DNA of 64,000 nt from Alcanivorax jadensis T9 (GCF_000756655.1 NZ_ARXU01000002.1:1-64000), one strand, 5' to 3'. Shown: positions 34,647 to 43,279, numbered from the stretch's first letter. The notes: a model not told the origin generated them from the sequence alone. Numbers and translations: made by a program.

Positions 34647-34673
34647 AAAAAAACCCGCCAAACGGCGGGTTTT
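34647..34673 (-). terminator. Rho-independent terminator of the DUF945 gene
   Basis: On the minus strand AAAACCCGCC/GGCGGGTTTT closes a four-base loop and runs into a T-tract, six bases beyond the stop at 34679. Confidence 0.85.
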
Positions 34674-34678
34674 GCGGA

Positions 34679-36175
34679 TCAATCGACTTGGTAAGCCAAC
34701 GGATCGTCCAGGGCCGTCTCCGCTTCAGCCGCCTCCGGAGTGCCAGCAGGCCCGGAAACCGCTTTCATGCGCTCCTGCAGCTCTTCAGCGCTCACTAGCT
34801 GGCCATTGAGGCTCAGGGCGCCGCCATTGGCGCTGATCACACTGCTCCAGCGCTCGCCCTGCCTTTCCACCACGCCCTGCTCGGCCAGGGCTGTCAGCCT
34901 GGCGACGTAGGACGCCGGCACCAGTGACTCGTGCATATCCACGCGCACCTGCACATCCAGCATCTGCTGAATCTGCGCCTCACTGAGTGCCATCAGCTCG
35001 TCAGCCGGCAGGTTGTTGCCATCCAGCCCCAGGTAACGGGCCTTGCTGTCGACGGTGAGCTGTCGCTCGCCCTGGTGGTCCACCAGCATCTGCAGTGACA
35101 ACTCACTGTCACCCGGATGCAGCAGTTGTTCCGCAGCCACCTGGGTCATTTCTGCCAGCAAGGTCTGGATACGAGCCATCTGCTGTTCCATATCCTGCTC
35201 GCCATTGCCGGTCAGGGCGCCCATCAGTGCCCGGGTCTGGATTTCATCCATCTCCCGGTTGAGTGCGTGCACCTTGACCAGTGCCTGCCGGTCCAGACCG
35301 GCGTAGTCCATGCCCAGGTAAGCGCTGTCCATGGGCAGCGGCACCATTGGCCCGCTGATATTCTCCAACCATAAGCGGCTGTCGCCGCTAAGCGTATCAC
35401 CGTGATCCTTACTGTTGCCCTGCAGGGTCAGATCAAACGCCAGCATCGGCTGCTCCCCCTGGGACCAGCGCAACTGCTTGCCGGCCAGGTTAATATCCGC
35501 CAGCGGTAACTCACCGCCCAGCATGGCAACGATATCCACGGCGCCAGTGAGTGAATCCACCGCGAAACCCATTTTCGGGGAGGACACATCCAGCCCCTGC
35601 AGGGACAGGTAAGTGTTGACCGGATAGGTATCAGCGGTTGGCCGCAACACGTCCAGCTGCAACTCTTCGAGCACCACCTTGCCCATGGGTGCCTCCAGAT
35701 TTACCGGCGACACCGCCACCTTCATGGTCAGGCTGCCATCAAAGCCATAGCGGCTGTAACCGGTCACCGGCGGCTTGCCCTGAAAGATCTCATTGACCAT
35801 GGCCGCCATTTCCGGGGGCAGCTCACTCAGATCCAGGACTTCCTCACTGGCGGCAATCCCCACAAACAGGCCCTCATCGGTCCAGGCGAAGGGACCGTGG
35901 TGAATGGTGCTCAGGGAGCAGATTTGCCCGGACAACATCGCCATGTTCGGATTGGATGCCAGCTCGCCCTGGGCGATCAGGCAGGTCACCGCCTCGGACC
36001 GAAACAGCCCGCGATCATAACGAAGCACGTCAAAGACAATATCGCTCTGCCCCGGAATCACTTCCAGGCCGGCCACTTCGTCGCGAACCAGCGTCTCGGC
36101 GCGCATGCCCACATAAAACGTGGCCCCCAGCCACGCCACAACCAGCACCACAATCAGTGCAACAACCTTCTTCAT
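34679..36175 (-). CDS. DUF945 (YdgA-like) membrane-anchored periplasmic protein
   Basis: A 498-residue protein with a single N-terminal anchor helix (KKVVALIVVLVVAWLGATFY) and a long periplasmic DUF945 region. The typical opening after the anchor is present (EVIPGQSDIVFDVLRYDRGLF by key residues). The family is uncharacterised; members are inner-membrane-anchored and AsmA-like in build. ATG 36175 is chosen because of GAGGGGG eight bases upstream. It has its own terminator. Confidence 0.86.
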   Translation of the reverse strand: MKKVVALIVVLVVAWLGATFYVGMRAETLVRDEVAGLEVIPGQSDIVFDVLRYDRGLFRSEAVTCLIAQGELASNPNMAMLSGQICSLSTIHHGPFAWTDEGLFVGIAASEEVLDLSELPPEMAAMVNEIFQGKPPVTGYSRYGFDGSLTMKVAVSPVNLEAPMGKVVLEELQLDVLRPTADTYPVNTYLSLQGLDVSSPKMGFAVDSLTGAVDIVAMLGGELPLADINLAGKQLRWSQGEQPMLAFDLTLQGNSKDHGDTLSGDSRLWLENISGPMVPLPMDSAYLGMDYAGLDRQALVKVHALNREMDEIQTRALMGALTGNGEQDMEQQMARIQTLLAEMTQVAAEQLLHPGDSELSLQMLVDHQGERQLTVDSKARYLGLDGNNLPADELMALSEAQIQQMLDVQVRVDMHESLVPASYVARLTALAEQGVVERQGERWSSVISANGGALSLNGQLVSAEELQERMKAVSGPAGTPEAAEAETALDDPLAYQVD

Positions 36176-36265
36176 GGATATATCCCCCTCATCCCTGTGA
36201 CGTCTTTTTTGTGTCGACACTATAACGAAAAACCACCGTTTACGTAGCCTGGGCGGTTTTCAGGC

Positions 36266-36301
36266 AAAAAAAAGCCCGCCGAACAAGGGCGGGCTTTTTT
36301 T
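36266..36301 (-). terminator. Rho-independent terminator of acyl-CoA dehydrogenase gene 2
   Basis: AAAAAAAGCCCGCC/GGCGGGCTTTTTTT around a short loop, 18 bases past the stop at 36319. A/T tracts on both sides make it usable from either strand. Confidence 0.88.
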
Positions 36302-36318
36302 CTGGCACTGACGCCGGA

Positions 36319-38115
36319 TCAGAACGCGAAGTGTTCTGCGTCCAGTTCCATCAGGCAGTCCAGGCCGCCTTCGATGGCGCCCTTGTGACCGGCCGCACGC
36401 GGCAGGATGCGCTTGAAGTAGAACTTGGCCGTGCTGATCTTGGCCTTGTAGAAGTCCTCATCACCAGCACCGGATTCCAGCGCAGCGTGTGCCACGGCTG
36501 CCATGCGGGCCCACAGGTAGGCCAGGGTCACGTAGCCGGAATACATCAGGTAATCCACGGAAGCGGCACCCACATAATCCGGATTCTGCATGGCCTGCAT
36601 GCCGATGGCCTGGGTCAGCTCGCCCCATTCCTTGTTGTAAGCGGCCAGCGGCTCCAGCAGTTCCTTCAGGTCCGCATTGTCCGCGTTGGTTTCGCCGAAC
36701 TTGTGCACGACCTTGGTGAAGTTACGCAGGGCCTGACCCTGGGTCATCATGACTTTACGACCCAGCAGATCCAGCGCCTGAATGCCGGTGGTGCCTTCGT
36801 ACAGGGTGGAGATACGCGCATCACGCACGTTCTGTTCCATGCCCCATTCACGGATAAAGCCGTGGCCACCGTAGATCTGCACACCGTGGTTGGCCGCTTC
36901 CAGACCGGCTTCGGTCACGAACGCCTTGGCGATTGGCGTCAACAGGGCCATCAGATCGTCGGCTTCCTTGCGGGCCGCCTCATCTTTCTCCAGCTTCACC
37001 TTGTCACCCAGCTGGGCGCACAGGTACACCAGTGCACGACCACCTTCGGCGAACGCCTTGGAAGTCAGCAGCATACGACGCACGTCCGGGTGAACGATGA
37101 TCGGGTCGGCGGGGCCTTCCGGGTTTTTCGGGCCGGACAGGCTGCGCATGGCCAGACGATCCTTGGCGTAGGTCAGGCCACCCTGGAAACCCAGCTCGGC
37201 ATGGGCAACACCCTGAATGGCGGTACCCAGACGGGCAAAGTTCATAAAGGTGAACATGCAGTTCAGGCCTTTGTTTTCCGGGCCGATCAGGTAACCGGTG
37301 GCGCCGTCGAAGTTCATTACGCAGGTGGCGGATGCCTTGATGCCCATCTTGTGTTCGATGGAACCACAGGTCACCGCATTGCGCTCGCCCACACCGCCGT
37401 TGCCGTCGGTGAGAAACTTGGGAACGATGAACAGGGAAATACCCTTGGTGCCTTTGGGCGCATCAGGCAGGCGAGCCAGTACGATATGGACGATGTTCTC
37501 GGCCATGTCATGCTCACCAGCAGAGATAAAGATCTTGGTGCCGGTGATGCTGTAGGAGCCGTCTGCGTTGGGCTCGGCCTTGGATTTCAGAATACCCAGG
37601 TCAGAACCACAGTGGGGTTCGGTCAGGCACATGGTGCCGGTCCACTCACCGCTGGTCAGCTTCGGCAGGTAGCCATTTTTCTGCTCGTCGGTACCGTGCT
37701 CTTCAATGGTCGCCACCGCACCGTGGGACAGGCCCGGGTACATGCTCCAGGACCAGTTGGCGGTACCGGTCATTTCAGAGATAGCGATGCCAGCGGAGCC
37801 GGGCAGGCCCTGACCGCCGAATTCCGGATCGCCGCCCATGGCCGGCCAACCACCTTCCACATACTTGGCGTAGGCTTCCTTGAAACCTTTCGGCGTGGTT
37901 ACCACACCGTTGTCGAAACCACAGCCTTCCTCATCACCGGAACGGTTCAGGGGAGCCAGCTCGTTTTCGGAAAACTTGGCGCCTTCTTCCAGAAAGGCAT
38001 TCAGCAGTTCGCTGTTGATCTCTTCCAGACCCAGACCCTGGTAGTGGCCGTCCATGTCCAGGACTTCATTCAGTACAAAGCGCATATCGCGCAGGGGAGC
38101 CTTGTAATCCGGCAT
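36319..38115 (-). CDS. Acyl-CoA dehydrogenase, long DmdC/PA0507-type (paralogue 2)
   Basis: A 598-residue FAD enzyme paralogous to the product of 32232-34007. It has the same opening (YKAPLRDMRFVLNEVLDMDGHY), MCLTEPHCGSDLG, the YEGTTGIQALDL catalytic-Glu region, and a C-terminal extension. AGGGAG lies seven bases before ATG 38115. Two dehydrogenases of this type with related promoters suggest overlapping chain-length ranges in fatty acid or alkane degradation. Tandem PsrA-like boxes lie upstream. Confidence 0.93.
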   Translation of the reverse strand: MPDYKAPLRDMRFVLNEVLDMDGHYQGLGLEEINSELLNAFLEEGAKFSENELAPLNRSGDEEGCGFDNGVVTTPKGFKEAYAKYVEGGWPAMGGDPEFGGQGLPGSAGIAISEMTGTANWSWSMYPGLSHGAVATIEEHGTDEQKNGYLPKLTSGEWTGTMCLTEPHCGSDLGILKSKAEPNADGSYSITGTKIFISAGEHDMAENIVHIVLARLPDAPKGTKGISLFIVPKFLTDGNGGVGERNAVTCGSIEHKMGIKASATCVMNFDGATGYLIGPENKGLNCMFTFMNFARLGTAIQGVAHAELGFQGGLTYAKDRLAMRSLSGPKNPEGPADPIIVHPDVRRMLLTSKAFAEGGRALVYLCAQLGDKVKLEKDEAARKEADDLMALLTPIAKAFVTEAGLEAANHGVQIYGGHGFIREWGMEQNVRDARISTLYEGTTGIQALDLLGRKVMMTQGQALRNFTKVVHKFGETNADNADLKELLEPLAAYNKEWGELTQAIGMQAMQNPDYVGAASVDYLMYSGYVTLAYLWARMAAVAHAALESGAGDEDFYKAKISTAKFYFKRILPRAAGHKGAIEGGLDCLMELDAEHFAF

Positions 38116-38182
38116 CTCAAATCTCCCTAAAGAAACGGTGACAATGAGGCGGGCCATGGGCCCGCCATAATTTGGGACGCTA

Positions 38183-38229
38183 ATCTTAGGTCAGGGCTCC
38201 TGCACCGCTCTACCCCTATTTGTGACCCG
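38183..38229 (-). promoter_or_regulatory. Putative promoter of acyl-CoA dehydrogenase gene 2 with shared upstream box
   Basis: On the minus strand TAAGAT at 38188-38183 serves as -10. The 13-mer CGGGTCACAAATA at 38229-38217 is identical to the one upstream of the paralogue and at nearly the same distance (28 against 27 bases). Confidence 0.5.
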
Positions 38230-38234
38230 TGAGT

Positions 38235-38261
38235 CAAACAAGCGTTTGAAACTACCGTTTG
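38235..38261. promoter_or_regulatory. Tandem PsrA-like operator boxes
   Basis: CAAAC-AAGC-GTTTG (38235-38248) and GAAAC-TACC-GTTTG (38248-38261) share one base. Both fit the (G/C)AAAC-N(2-4)-GTTT(G/C) consensus of the fatty-acid-responsive repressor PsrA of Pseudomonas. They lie just upstream of the shared promoter box. No PsrA gene is identified in the window. Confidence 0.5.
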
Positions 38262-38391
38262 CCTCTCTAGTTAACTGTTTTAACAGCTTTTTCGTAAAAA
38301 AAGGCCGGAGTTGCGGCGGCATCCTCTCCCCTGCCGTGGACATTGGGTATACTCGCCAAAGACTGCTGAATGACTGCTTAGGAATCCGCCA

Positions 38392-38580
38392 ATGATTGAT
38401 ACCAACCTGCTAGACATCCTGGTTTGCCCGGTCAGCAAGGCACCCCTGATCTATGACGACAAGGCCGGCGAACTCAAGTGCAAGGCCAGTGGTCTGGCCT
38501 ATCCGGTGCGTGACGGTATTCCCGTCATGCTGGAGGATCAGGCTCGCTCAATGAGCAACGAGGAAGTCAGCAACCTGTAA
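38392..38580 (+). CDS. Trm112-family protein
   Basis: A 62-residue protein. [17 protein letters not shown] and the C-terminal [14 protein letters not shown] match the YcaR/Trm112 family. These are small zinc-ribbon-like proteins that in other organisms activate methyltransferases. Only one of the usual cysteine positions of the eukaryotic type is seen in the first motif, as in many proteobacterial members. AGGAAT precedes the ATG. The pldA gene follows after 52 bases. Confidence 0.9.
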   Translation: MIDTNLLDILVCPVSKAPLIYDDKAGELKCKASGLAYPVRDGIPVMLEDQARSMSNEEVSNL

Positions 38581-38632
38581 CTGGATGCTGGCCGTGCCAG
38601 ACGGAAATATCGGCAACGTAAAGGATCACTGC

Positions 38633-39730
38633 ATGTACAAGTCCCTGGTGCTGGCCCTGACATTGATCAGCGCCTCTCTCTGTGTCGCCACCCTCCATGC
38701 CGAAGAAAGCCCGCAAGCATCCGAACGTGAGAAAGAGGAAAATGCCCAGGCATCAGACAGTGATAGTGCCCCGGTGCCGGATGAATCAACGGAGGCCATG
38801 AGCAAAACCCAGCAGCAGAACGATTGCCTGTTGCGAAGTGCTCAGACTGCCAATGAGCAGGTCACCCTGAAAGAGCTGCGCGGCTGGTGCCAGAACGGCG
38901 AAGAACTGCCCGGGGATCGCACCAACGAGGATGCCCTGCGCGCCCGCCTGGCGCTGGAAAACACCACCCGAGGCAACCCCTTTGTGATTACCCCGCACCG
39001 CCGCAATTACCTGCTGCCGTACAGCTACTGGTCCAACCGCCAGTGGAATGACCCCGACAAGGATGACCGGGACCTGCAGCCCAACGAGGTGAAGTTCCAG
39101 CTCTCACTCAAGGCGCCCCTGAAGGAAAACATCGTCGACGATGTGACCTTGTGGATGGCGTTCACCGGTACCTTCTTCTGGCAGGCCTACAACAGCGAGA
39201 TCTCCGCGCCGTTTCGGGAAACCAATTACGAGCCGGAAATCTTTATTTCCAAGCCTATCGACTGGCAGATTGGCCCACTGGATTCCGAACTGCTGGTGGC
39301 CGGCTTCAACCACCAATCCAATGGCCGCGATGTGCCGGTGTCGAGAAGCTGGAACCGGGTGTTCATGAATTACGTCTTCAAGACCGGCGACTACTACTGG
39401 TCCGTGAAACCCTGGTACCGGATTCCCGAAGAAGAGAAAGACGACCCCCTGGAGACCTCCGGTGACGATAACCCGGACATCGAAAAGTTCATGGGCAATT
39501 TCGAGCTGGAAGTAGCCTACCCATTCCGCAACCACGTACTGGAACTGATGGTGCGTAACAACTTGCGCTCCGACAACAAGGGCGCCGGCCGCATCAACTA
39601 TTCTTTCCCGCTCAGCAAGCGTTTCAAGGGGCTGGTTCAGGTGTTCAGTGGCTATGGGGATTCGCTGATCAACTACGACGATTACGAAAACCGTTTCAGC
39701 TTCGGGATTTTGCTGACCGACTCGTTGTAA
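38633..39730 (+). CDS. pldA: Outer membrane phospholipase A
   Basis: A 365-residue outer-membrane barrel enzyme hydrolysing phospholipids that reach the outer leaflet. The ATG at 38633 gives a signal peptide and has AAGGA eight bases upstream. After an acidic, low-complexity N-terminal region (about residues 25-60) the barrel carries the catalytic motif GFNHQSNGRDV, with the His-Ser pair and following Asn, and SRSWNRVF downstream. The N-terminal extension is longer than in E. coli PldA. A palindromic element follows the gene. Confidence 0.92.
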   Translation: MYKSLVLALTLISASLCVATLHAEESPQASEREKEENAQASDSDSAPVPDESTEAMSKTQQQNDCLLRSAQTANEQVTLKELRGWCQNGEELPGDRTNEDALRARLALENTTRGNPFVITPHRRNYLLPYSYWSNRQWNDPDKDDRDLQPNEVKFQLSLKAPLKENIVDDVTLWMAFTGTFFWQAYNSEISAPFRETNYEPEIFISKPIDWQIGPLDSELLVAGFNHQSNGRDVPVSRSWNRVFMNYVFKTGDYYWSVKPWYRIPEEEKDDPLETSGDDNPDIEKFMGNFELEVAYPFRNHVLELMVRNNLRSDNKGAGRINYSFPLSKRFKGLVQVFSGYGDSLINYDDYENRFSFGILLTDSL

Positions 39731-39790
39731 GAGACAACGCCGGAAAAATTTTGCAGGAGCGCCGCTCGCGGCGCGATTCAGGCGAAAGAA

Positions 39791-39974
39791 CCGGGCTTCG
39801 CTGTAGGAGCCATGCTTGCATGGCGAACCGAGCGTAGCGAGGCGGCACAGATCAACCTAGCCGCCATTCTTTTCTGAAACCTGTCGAGCTCTGAGACTCC
39901 TGATCTCCCTCCGGCCGATTTCCGCGCAAGCGCGGTTCGCCATGCAAGCATGGGCTCCTACCGCGGCTTCGTAG
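39791..39974. mobile_element. MITE-like palindromic element, copy 2
   Basis: Inverted ends (about 39802-39829 and 39934-39962) contain TGTAGGAGCCATGCTTGC and enclose the family core beginning GAAACCTGTCGAG at 39876. It shares core and right end with the copy at 18650-18896. It fills the 303-base gap between pldA and the DUF3570 gene. Confidence 0.7.
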
Positions 39975-40023
39975 AAATACCGAGGTCCGAGGAACTTTCC
40001 ATCCTTTCCCTATCCAACCAGCG

Positions 40024-40036
40024 TAGCTCGTAGCTA
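40024..40036. repeat. TAGCTACGAGCTA repeat at a stop codon
   Basis: On the minus strand the 13-mer starts with the TAG stop of the DUF3570 gene, as it does at folK (18944-18956). Confidence 0.65.
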
Positions 40037-41161
40037 ATACCACAACGTAAACAGCAGTCGGGTTACCGTGGCATCAAAGCTGTACAGCGGTTCGGTGCCC
40101 GGGGTGGAAGCGACGCGAATGTCGCGGAAATTCTCGTAGTCAAAGCTGAAGCGATCCACCCACAGATTCAGCCCCGCCCGGTCGAAGGTGTCCCAGTTTG
40201 ATTTGCTGAATTCGAAGCCAATCCCCACCCCCACCACGGTAGAGCTGAATTCGCTGAGTTCCTTGTCTCTGGCAAGAAAATTCTGGGCATTCTGGAATGG
40301 AAATAGATCCGCATAAAAATCCGCCTGGCCTTGCTGGTAGGCCCGGTAACGCCCTTCCAGAGTCCACTTTCCTCCCAGCGGCTGTATCAGCTTCAATTGC
40401 CAGCTATTGGCATCAATACCCCAGGAATCGTTATACAGCCGGTACTCGCCATGCAGGCCGGCCCGCCAGGGCAAGTAGTAGGACAGCCGTAACGAGGTAG
40501 CTTCACTGGTACGGGTTTCTGGATAGCGCTCCGGCTCAAAGCTGTAATTGCCACCACCCGTCAAATAACGCACGGAGCGGTAGGGATTGTTCAGGTAGCC
40601 TTCATCGGTGATCAGCTCATGGCCCAGGCTAGCCCTCAGATTGCGGGTCAGAATCTGCGATATATTGATCCGAAAATGCTGCCGATCGGCTTCTTCAGCG
40701 AAGGTATTATCATCACTTCGAAACACTTCATCCCAGCCTTTCGAATAGCCAAAGCTCAGGGTTGTCAGATCGCCAAAGAAATCCTGGCTCATGTCAAAGT
40801 GTACCGAGTTCGCCTCGAAATCATTTTCTTCGCTGTTGGCGTAACTTAACGAATAGATGGCCTTGCCATGCAGGTAATCCACGCCAACACTTTTCTCGGT
40901 GCGCTCTTCTGAGTAAGGACTGGCACTGACCAGCACATCAATGGAAGCAGCGGAGACTTCATCCACATAATAATTGGCATGCACCGCTACCTTGTCGGCC
41001 ACCGACTTTCTTACCAGCACCGACGGGCCATTGATTTTCATACCGCCCCCCTCGTACTGGTGGTACAGCACATCAAGCCGATCCTCCGGCAATACCGAGG
41101 CTTGCAACAACGCGCTTGAACAGATCAGCACTCCCACCAGCAACGTACGCATCAGTTGCAT
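40034..41161 (-). CDS. DUF3570 outer-membrane barrel protein
   Basis: A 375-residue exported protein with a signal peptide (MQLMRTLLVGVLICSSALLQAS). Alternating beta-strands continue to a C-terminal aromatic ending (LLFTLWY) typical of outer-membrane barrels. The opening LPEDRLDVLYHQYEGGGMKINGPSVLVRKS (key residues) is characteristic of DUF3570. GGAGG lies six bases before the ATG, which overlaps the DUF4266 gene by ten bases. It is the last gene of a five-gene run (SH3-barrel, barrel, TlpA, DUF4266, DUF3570). Function is unknown; transport or anchoring for a redox system is inference. Confidence 0.85.
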   Translation of the reverse strand: MQLMRTLLVGVLICSSALLQASVLPEDRLDVLYHQYEGGGMKINGPSVLVRKSVADKVAVHANYYVDEVSAASIDVLVSASPYSEERTEKSVGVDYLHGKAIYSLSYANSEENDFEANSVHFDMSQDFFGDLTTLSFGYSKGWDEVFRSDDNTFAEEADRQHFRINISQILTRNLRASLGHELITDEGYLNNPYRSVRYLTGGGNYSFEPERYPETRTSEATSLRLSYYLPWRAGLHGEYRLYNDSWGIDANSWQLKLIQPLGGKWTLEGRYRAYQQGQADFYADLFPFQNAQNFLARDKELSEFSSTVVGVGIGFEFSKSNWDTFDRAGLNLWVDRFSFDYENFRDIRVASTPGTEPLYSFDATVTRLLFTLWY

Positions 41162-41373
41162 CCGCAGCCTCCACCGGCACTGCCTTCCGCCCCACGCATG
41201 CTTTCCCGCGCCTGATGCACATGGCCCATGTAGCTTTCCGCCACCGGATGGGCAGACACGTTCATCACCGGGTCCGCCAGGCGGGCACGCTCGTAGGGCT
41301 TTAGCCAGGGTTTTACGGCACAGCCGCTGGCGGTGAACGCCAGCAATAGCACAAGACCGGAGAGACGCATCAT
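41152..41373 (-). CDS. DUF4266 small lipoprotein ending in GGGCGCN
   Basis: A 73-residue lipoprotein. The signal MMRLSGLVLLLAFTASGC ends in a lipobox. The mature part carries the family pattern CAVKPWLKPYERARLADPVM and ends in GSAGGGCGCN, with two cysteines in a Gly-rich tail. ATG 41373 has GGAG five bases upstream; an ATG at 41388 overlapping the tlpA-like stop is the alternative. It is tightly coupled to both neighbours. The Cys-Gly-Cys tail could bind metal, form a thioether or disulfide, or be modified, but none is shown. Confidence 0.85.
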   Translation of the reverse strand: MMRLSGLVLLLAFTASGCAVKPWLKPYERARLADPVMNVSAHPVAESYMGHVHQARESMRGAEGSAGGGCGCN

Positions 41374-41384
41374 TCCCACTCCAT

Positions 41385-41879
41385 TCATTCCAGCACCAGC
41401 GCCTTCACCTGGTCTTCGTATTTATCCATATAGCCGTCCTTGTAACCACGATGGTGATGACGGACCACACCATTACGGTCAATCAGTACGGTGGTGGGCA
41501 TGGCATCCACGCCATAGGTTTCACTGGTACTGTTCTGCGGATCAAACAACACCGGGAAGGTCACCGGAATCTTGTCCAAAAGACGATCCGCCTGGTCACG
41601 ATTCTCATCCAGGTTAACGCCCAGCACGGTGAAGCCGTAGTCGCGATACTCCTGATAAAGATCGTCCAGCAACGGCATTTCGGTACGGCAGGGTCCGCAC
41701 CAGGAGGCCCAGAAATTCAGCAGAATCACGGTTCCCCGCTGCTCGCTTAGCTTCAGGTTGCTGCCATCCAGGGTCTTGAGCGTAAAGTCCGGTGCTGGCG
41801 CACCTTCCTCTGCGGCAAGCGCATTGCTGGAAAAAATCAGCGCCAACGCGCCTATCACTAGCATCAGTGTCTTTTTCAT
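41385..41879 (-). CDS. TlpA-like periplasmic thioredoxin
   Basis: A 164-residue exported thiol-disulfide oxidoreductase. A signal peptide (MKKTLMLVIGALALIFSSNALA) is followed by a thioredoxin fold with the active site NFWASWCGPCRTEMP and the cis-proline region DAMPTTVLIDRNG. GGGGGAG is five bases before ATG 41879. It lies between a predicted barrel and the Cys-containing DUF4266 lipoprotein, near several c-type cytochrome genes. Likely duties are reducing haem-binding cysteines or acting on the DUF4266 tail (inference). Confidence 0.92.
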   Translation of the reverse strand: MKKTLMLVIGALALIFSSNALAAEEGAPAPDFTLKTLDGSNLKLSEQRGTVILLNFWASWCGPCRTEMPLLDDLYQEYRDYGFTVLGVNLDENRDQADRLLDKIPVTFPVLFDPQNSTSETYGVDAMPTTVLIDRNGVVRHHHRGYKDGYMDKYEDQVKALVLE

Positions 41880-41903
41880 TATTGCTCCCCCCATTTCTTA
41901 TTT

Positions 41904-42566
41904 TCAGAAAAACAGACTGACACCCGCGGTCAGCTCCAGATTGTGCGTGGTCTTATCCTCGCCAAGCACATCCAGATTAAAGATATGGTCTTTCATATCC
42001 ACCCGCACGGCGATCAAATCATTGACCAGCAGGCGGTAACCCACACCGACCCCCAGGGTGAAATGCTCTTCGCCGGCGAAATCGGTAATCCCGGCTCCAC
42101 CAAGCAGATAAAGGGCGTTATTGAACGTTCGTCCGCCAGACAGAAAGGCCTCGCCGGGTAGCAGGTTGTACCCCACCGACGCCTGGTAATAAGTGAACTC
42201 ACGCTCATCATCATTCAGCAGACGCACCCCCGCATTAAGGGTTTCGAAACTGGTTTCTCCAGCCTCGGCGCGGCCCAGCACTGCCTCGAAGAACACATCC
42301 TCGGACAAGTGATAGTCCAGCCGCACGCCCACCACTGGCTGAGCACCAAAATCTTCAATCGAGAGAATGCCTGCGTACACACCCGCCTCGAAGTTTTCGC
42401 TATCGATATCCGCTTCCTTGATACGACGCCGCTCGATTTGCGGATCCAGTACCGATTCCGGGTCTGCGTCGCGCACAGCGGATGTATCGTCTGCCGTTTC
42501 AGCTATTGCTCCTGCCGGGAGTAATAGAGGCAGGATCAGAAAAGCAGGGAGAAACCGAGTTTCCAT
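41904..42566 (-). CDS. Predicted outer-membrane beta-barrel protein
   Basis: A 220-residue exported protein. A signal peptide (about residues 1-22) is followed by an acidic, charged stretch (IERRRIKEADIDSENFEAG). An eight-stranded-type barrel begins at GVYAGILSIEDFG and ends in the outer-membrane signature VSLFF. This pattern resembles the outer-membrane beta-barrel domain family found with SH3-barrel partners. It overlaps the preceding gene by 31 bases. Function unknown. Confidence 0.82.
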   Translation of the reverse strand: METRFLPAFLILPLLLPAGAIAETADDTSAVRDADPESVLDPQIERRRIKEADIDSENFEAGVYAGILSIEDFGAQPVVGVRLDYHLSEDVFFEAVLGRAEAGETSFETLNAGVRLLNDDEREFTYYQASVGYNLLPGEAFLSGGRTFNNALYLLGGAGITDFAGEEHFTLGVGVGYRLLVNDLIAVRVDMKDHIFNLDVLGEDKTTHNLELTAGVSLFF

Positions 42567-43279
42567 TCTTCCAGATTCCGGTTGTCGTTTTCTTCGGTGA
42601 ACAGCACATAACTTCGGTATTCACCCCGTAATACAAAACCGCGAGCCAGGTAGGCCTTCAGCCCGGCGCCGGCAAAAGCCAGCGTTTCGTCACGATTTTC
42701 CGGGCGCACCAATGTCGCCCGGGGTTCAATACTGGCGCGGCCGGTTCCCAGCATCGTATAGGGAGAGATTCTCCAGCGCGGAAACAGCTGATGCTGAAGG
42801 TTGAAATCAATCAGCTTGGTATTGGAAAAATTCCCACTGGCCTGGGTAAACATCGCCTCGGCAGTGAGGTTTTCTGTGAACCGGTAGCCAAGCCCCACCG
42901 CCAGCGAGGTGACACCTTCAAGTTCTCCCGCCAGCACCGATGCCTGCCAGTGCCCACCAGTAAAATCCTCGTGACCCAGATTCTGCAGTTCCGGTGTCTC
43001 ACCGCTGCCGTCCAGGGTAGACAGTAACGCCTTGCGAGGCACCCAGCCGATGCGGCCACGGGCGGTTTCAACCTTGATCCAGCCGGCGCGCTGGAACAGC
43101 AGGGTCAGCGGCGCATGGCGCTCTACCACATGGAAAACCGGGTAACCGCGACCGGGCCCGGTATGGATATCCACATAGGGCTCCGCAACCTTGACTTGCA
43201 AGGGAGGTGACGGTTCGGATGAAACCGCTTTTACCGGTAACAGCACCAGCATGGATAACAACACAACTACAAGGCGCAA
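42536..43279 (-). CDS. SH3-domain plus outer-membrane beta-barrel protein
   Basis: A 247-residue exported protein. A bacterial SH3 domain lies in the first half (VKVAEPYVDIHTGPGRGYPVFHVV by key residues, and KVETARGRIGWVPRKAL). A barrel like that of the next gene follows, ending LGFSLLF. I favour the TTG start at 43279, with GGGGAG nine bases upstream and a clean signal peptide (RLVVVLLSMLVLLPVKA). The upstream ATG at 43324 falls inside a strong hairpin. SH3 domains often bind cell-wall peptides, so it may tie the barrel to peptidoglycan. Confidence 0.8.
   Translation of the reverse strand: MRLVVVLLSMLVLLPVKAVSSEPSPPLQVKVAEPYVDIHTGPGRGYPVFHVVERHAPLTLLFQRAGWIKVETARGRIGWVPRKALLSTLDGSGETPELQNLGHEDFTGGHWQASVLAGELEGVTSLAVGLGYRFTENLTAEAMFTQASGNFSNTKLIDFNLQHQLFPRWRISPYTMLGTGRASIEPRATLVRPENRDETLAFAGAGLKAYLARGFVLRGEYRSYVLFTEENDNRNLEEWKLGFSLLF

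Noticed and set aside
32298-38130. Long plus-strand frames opposite the two acyl-CoA dehydrogenase genes
   Set aside because: Both arise from third-position GC bias on the other strand and mirror each other because the dehydrogenases are paralogues.
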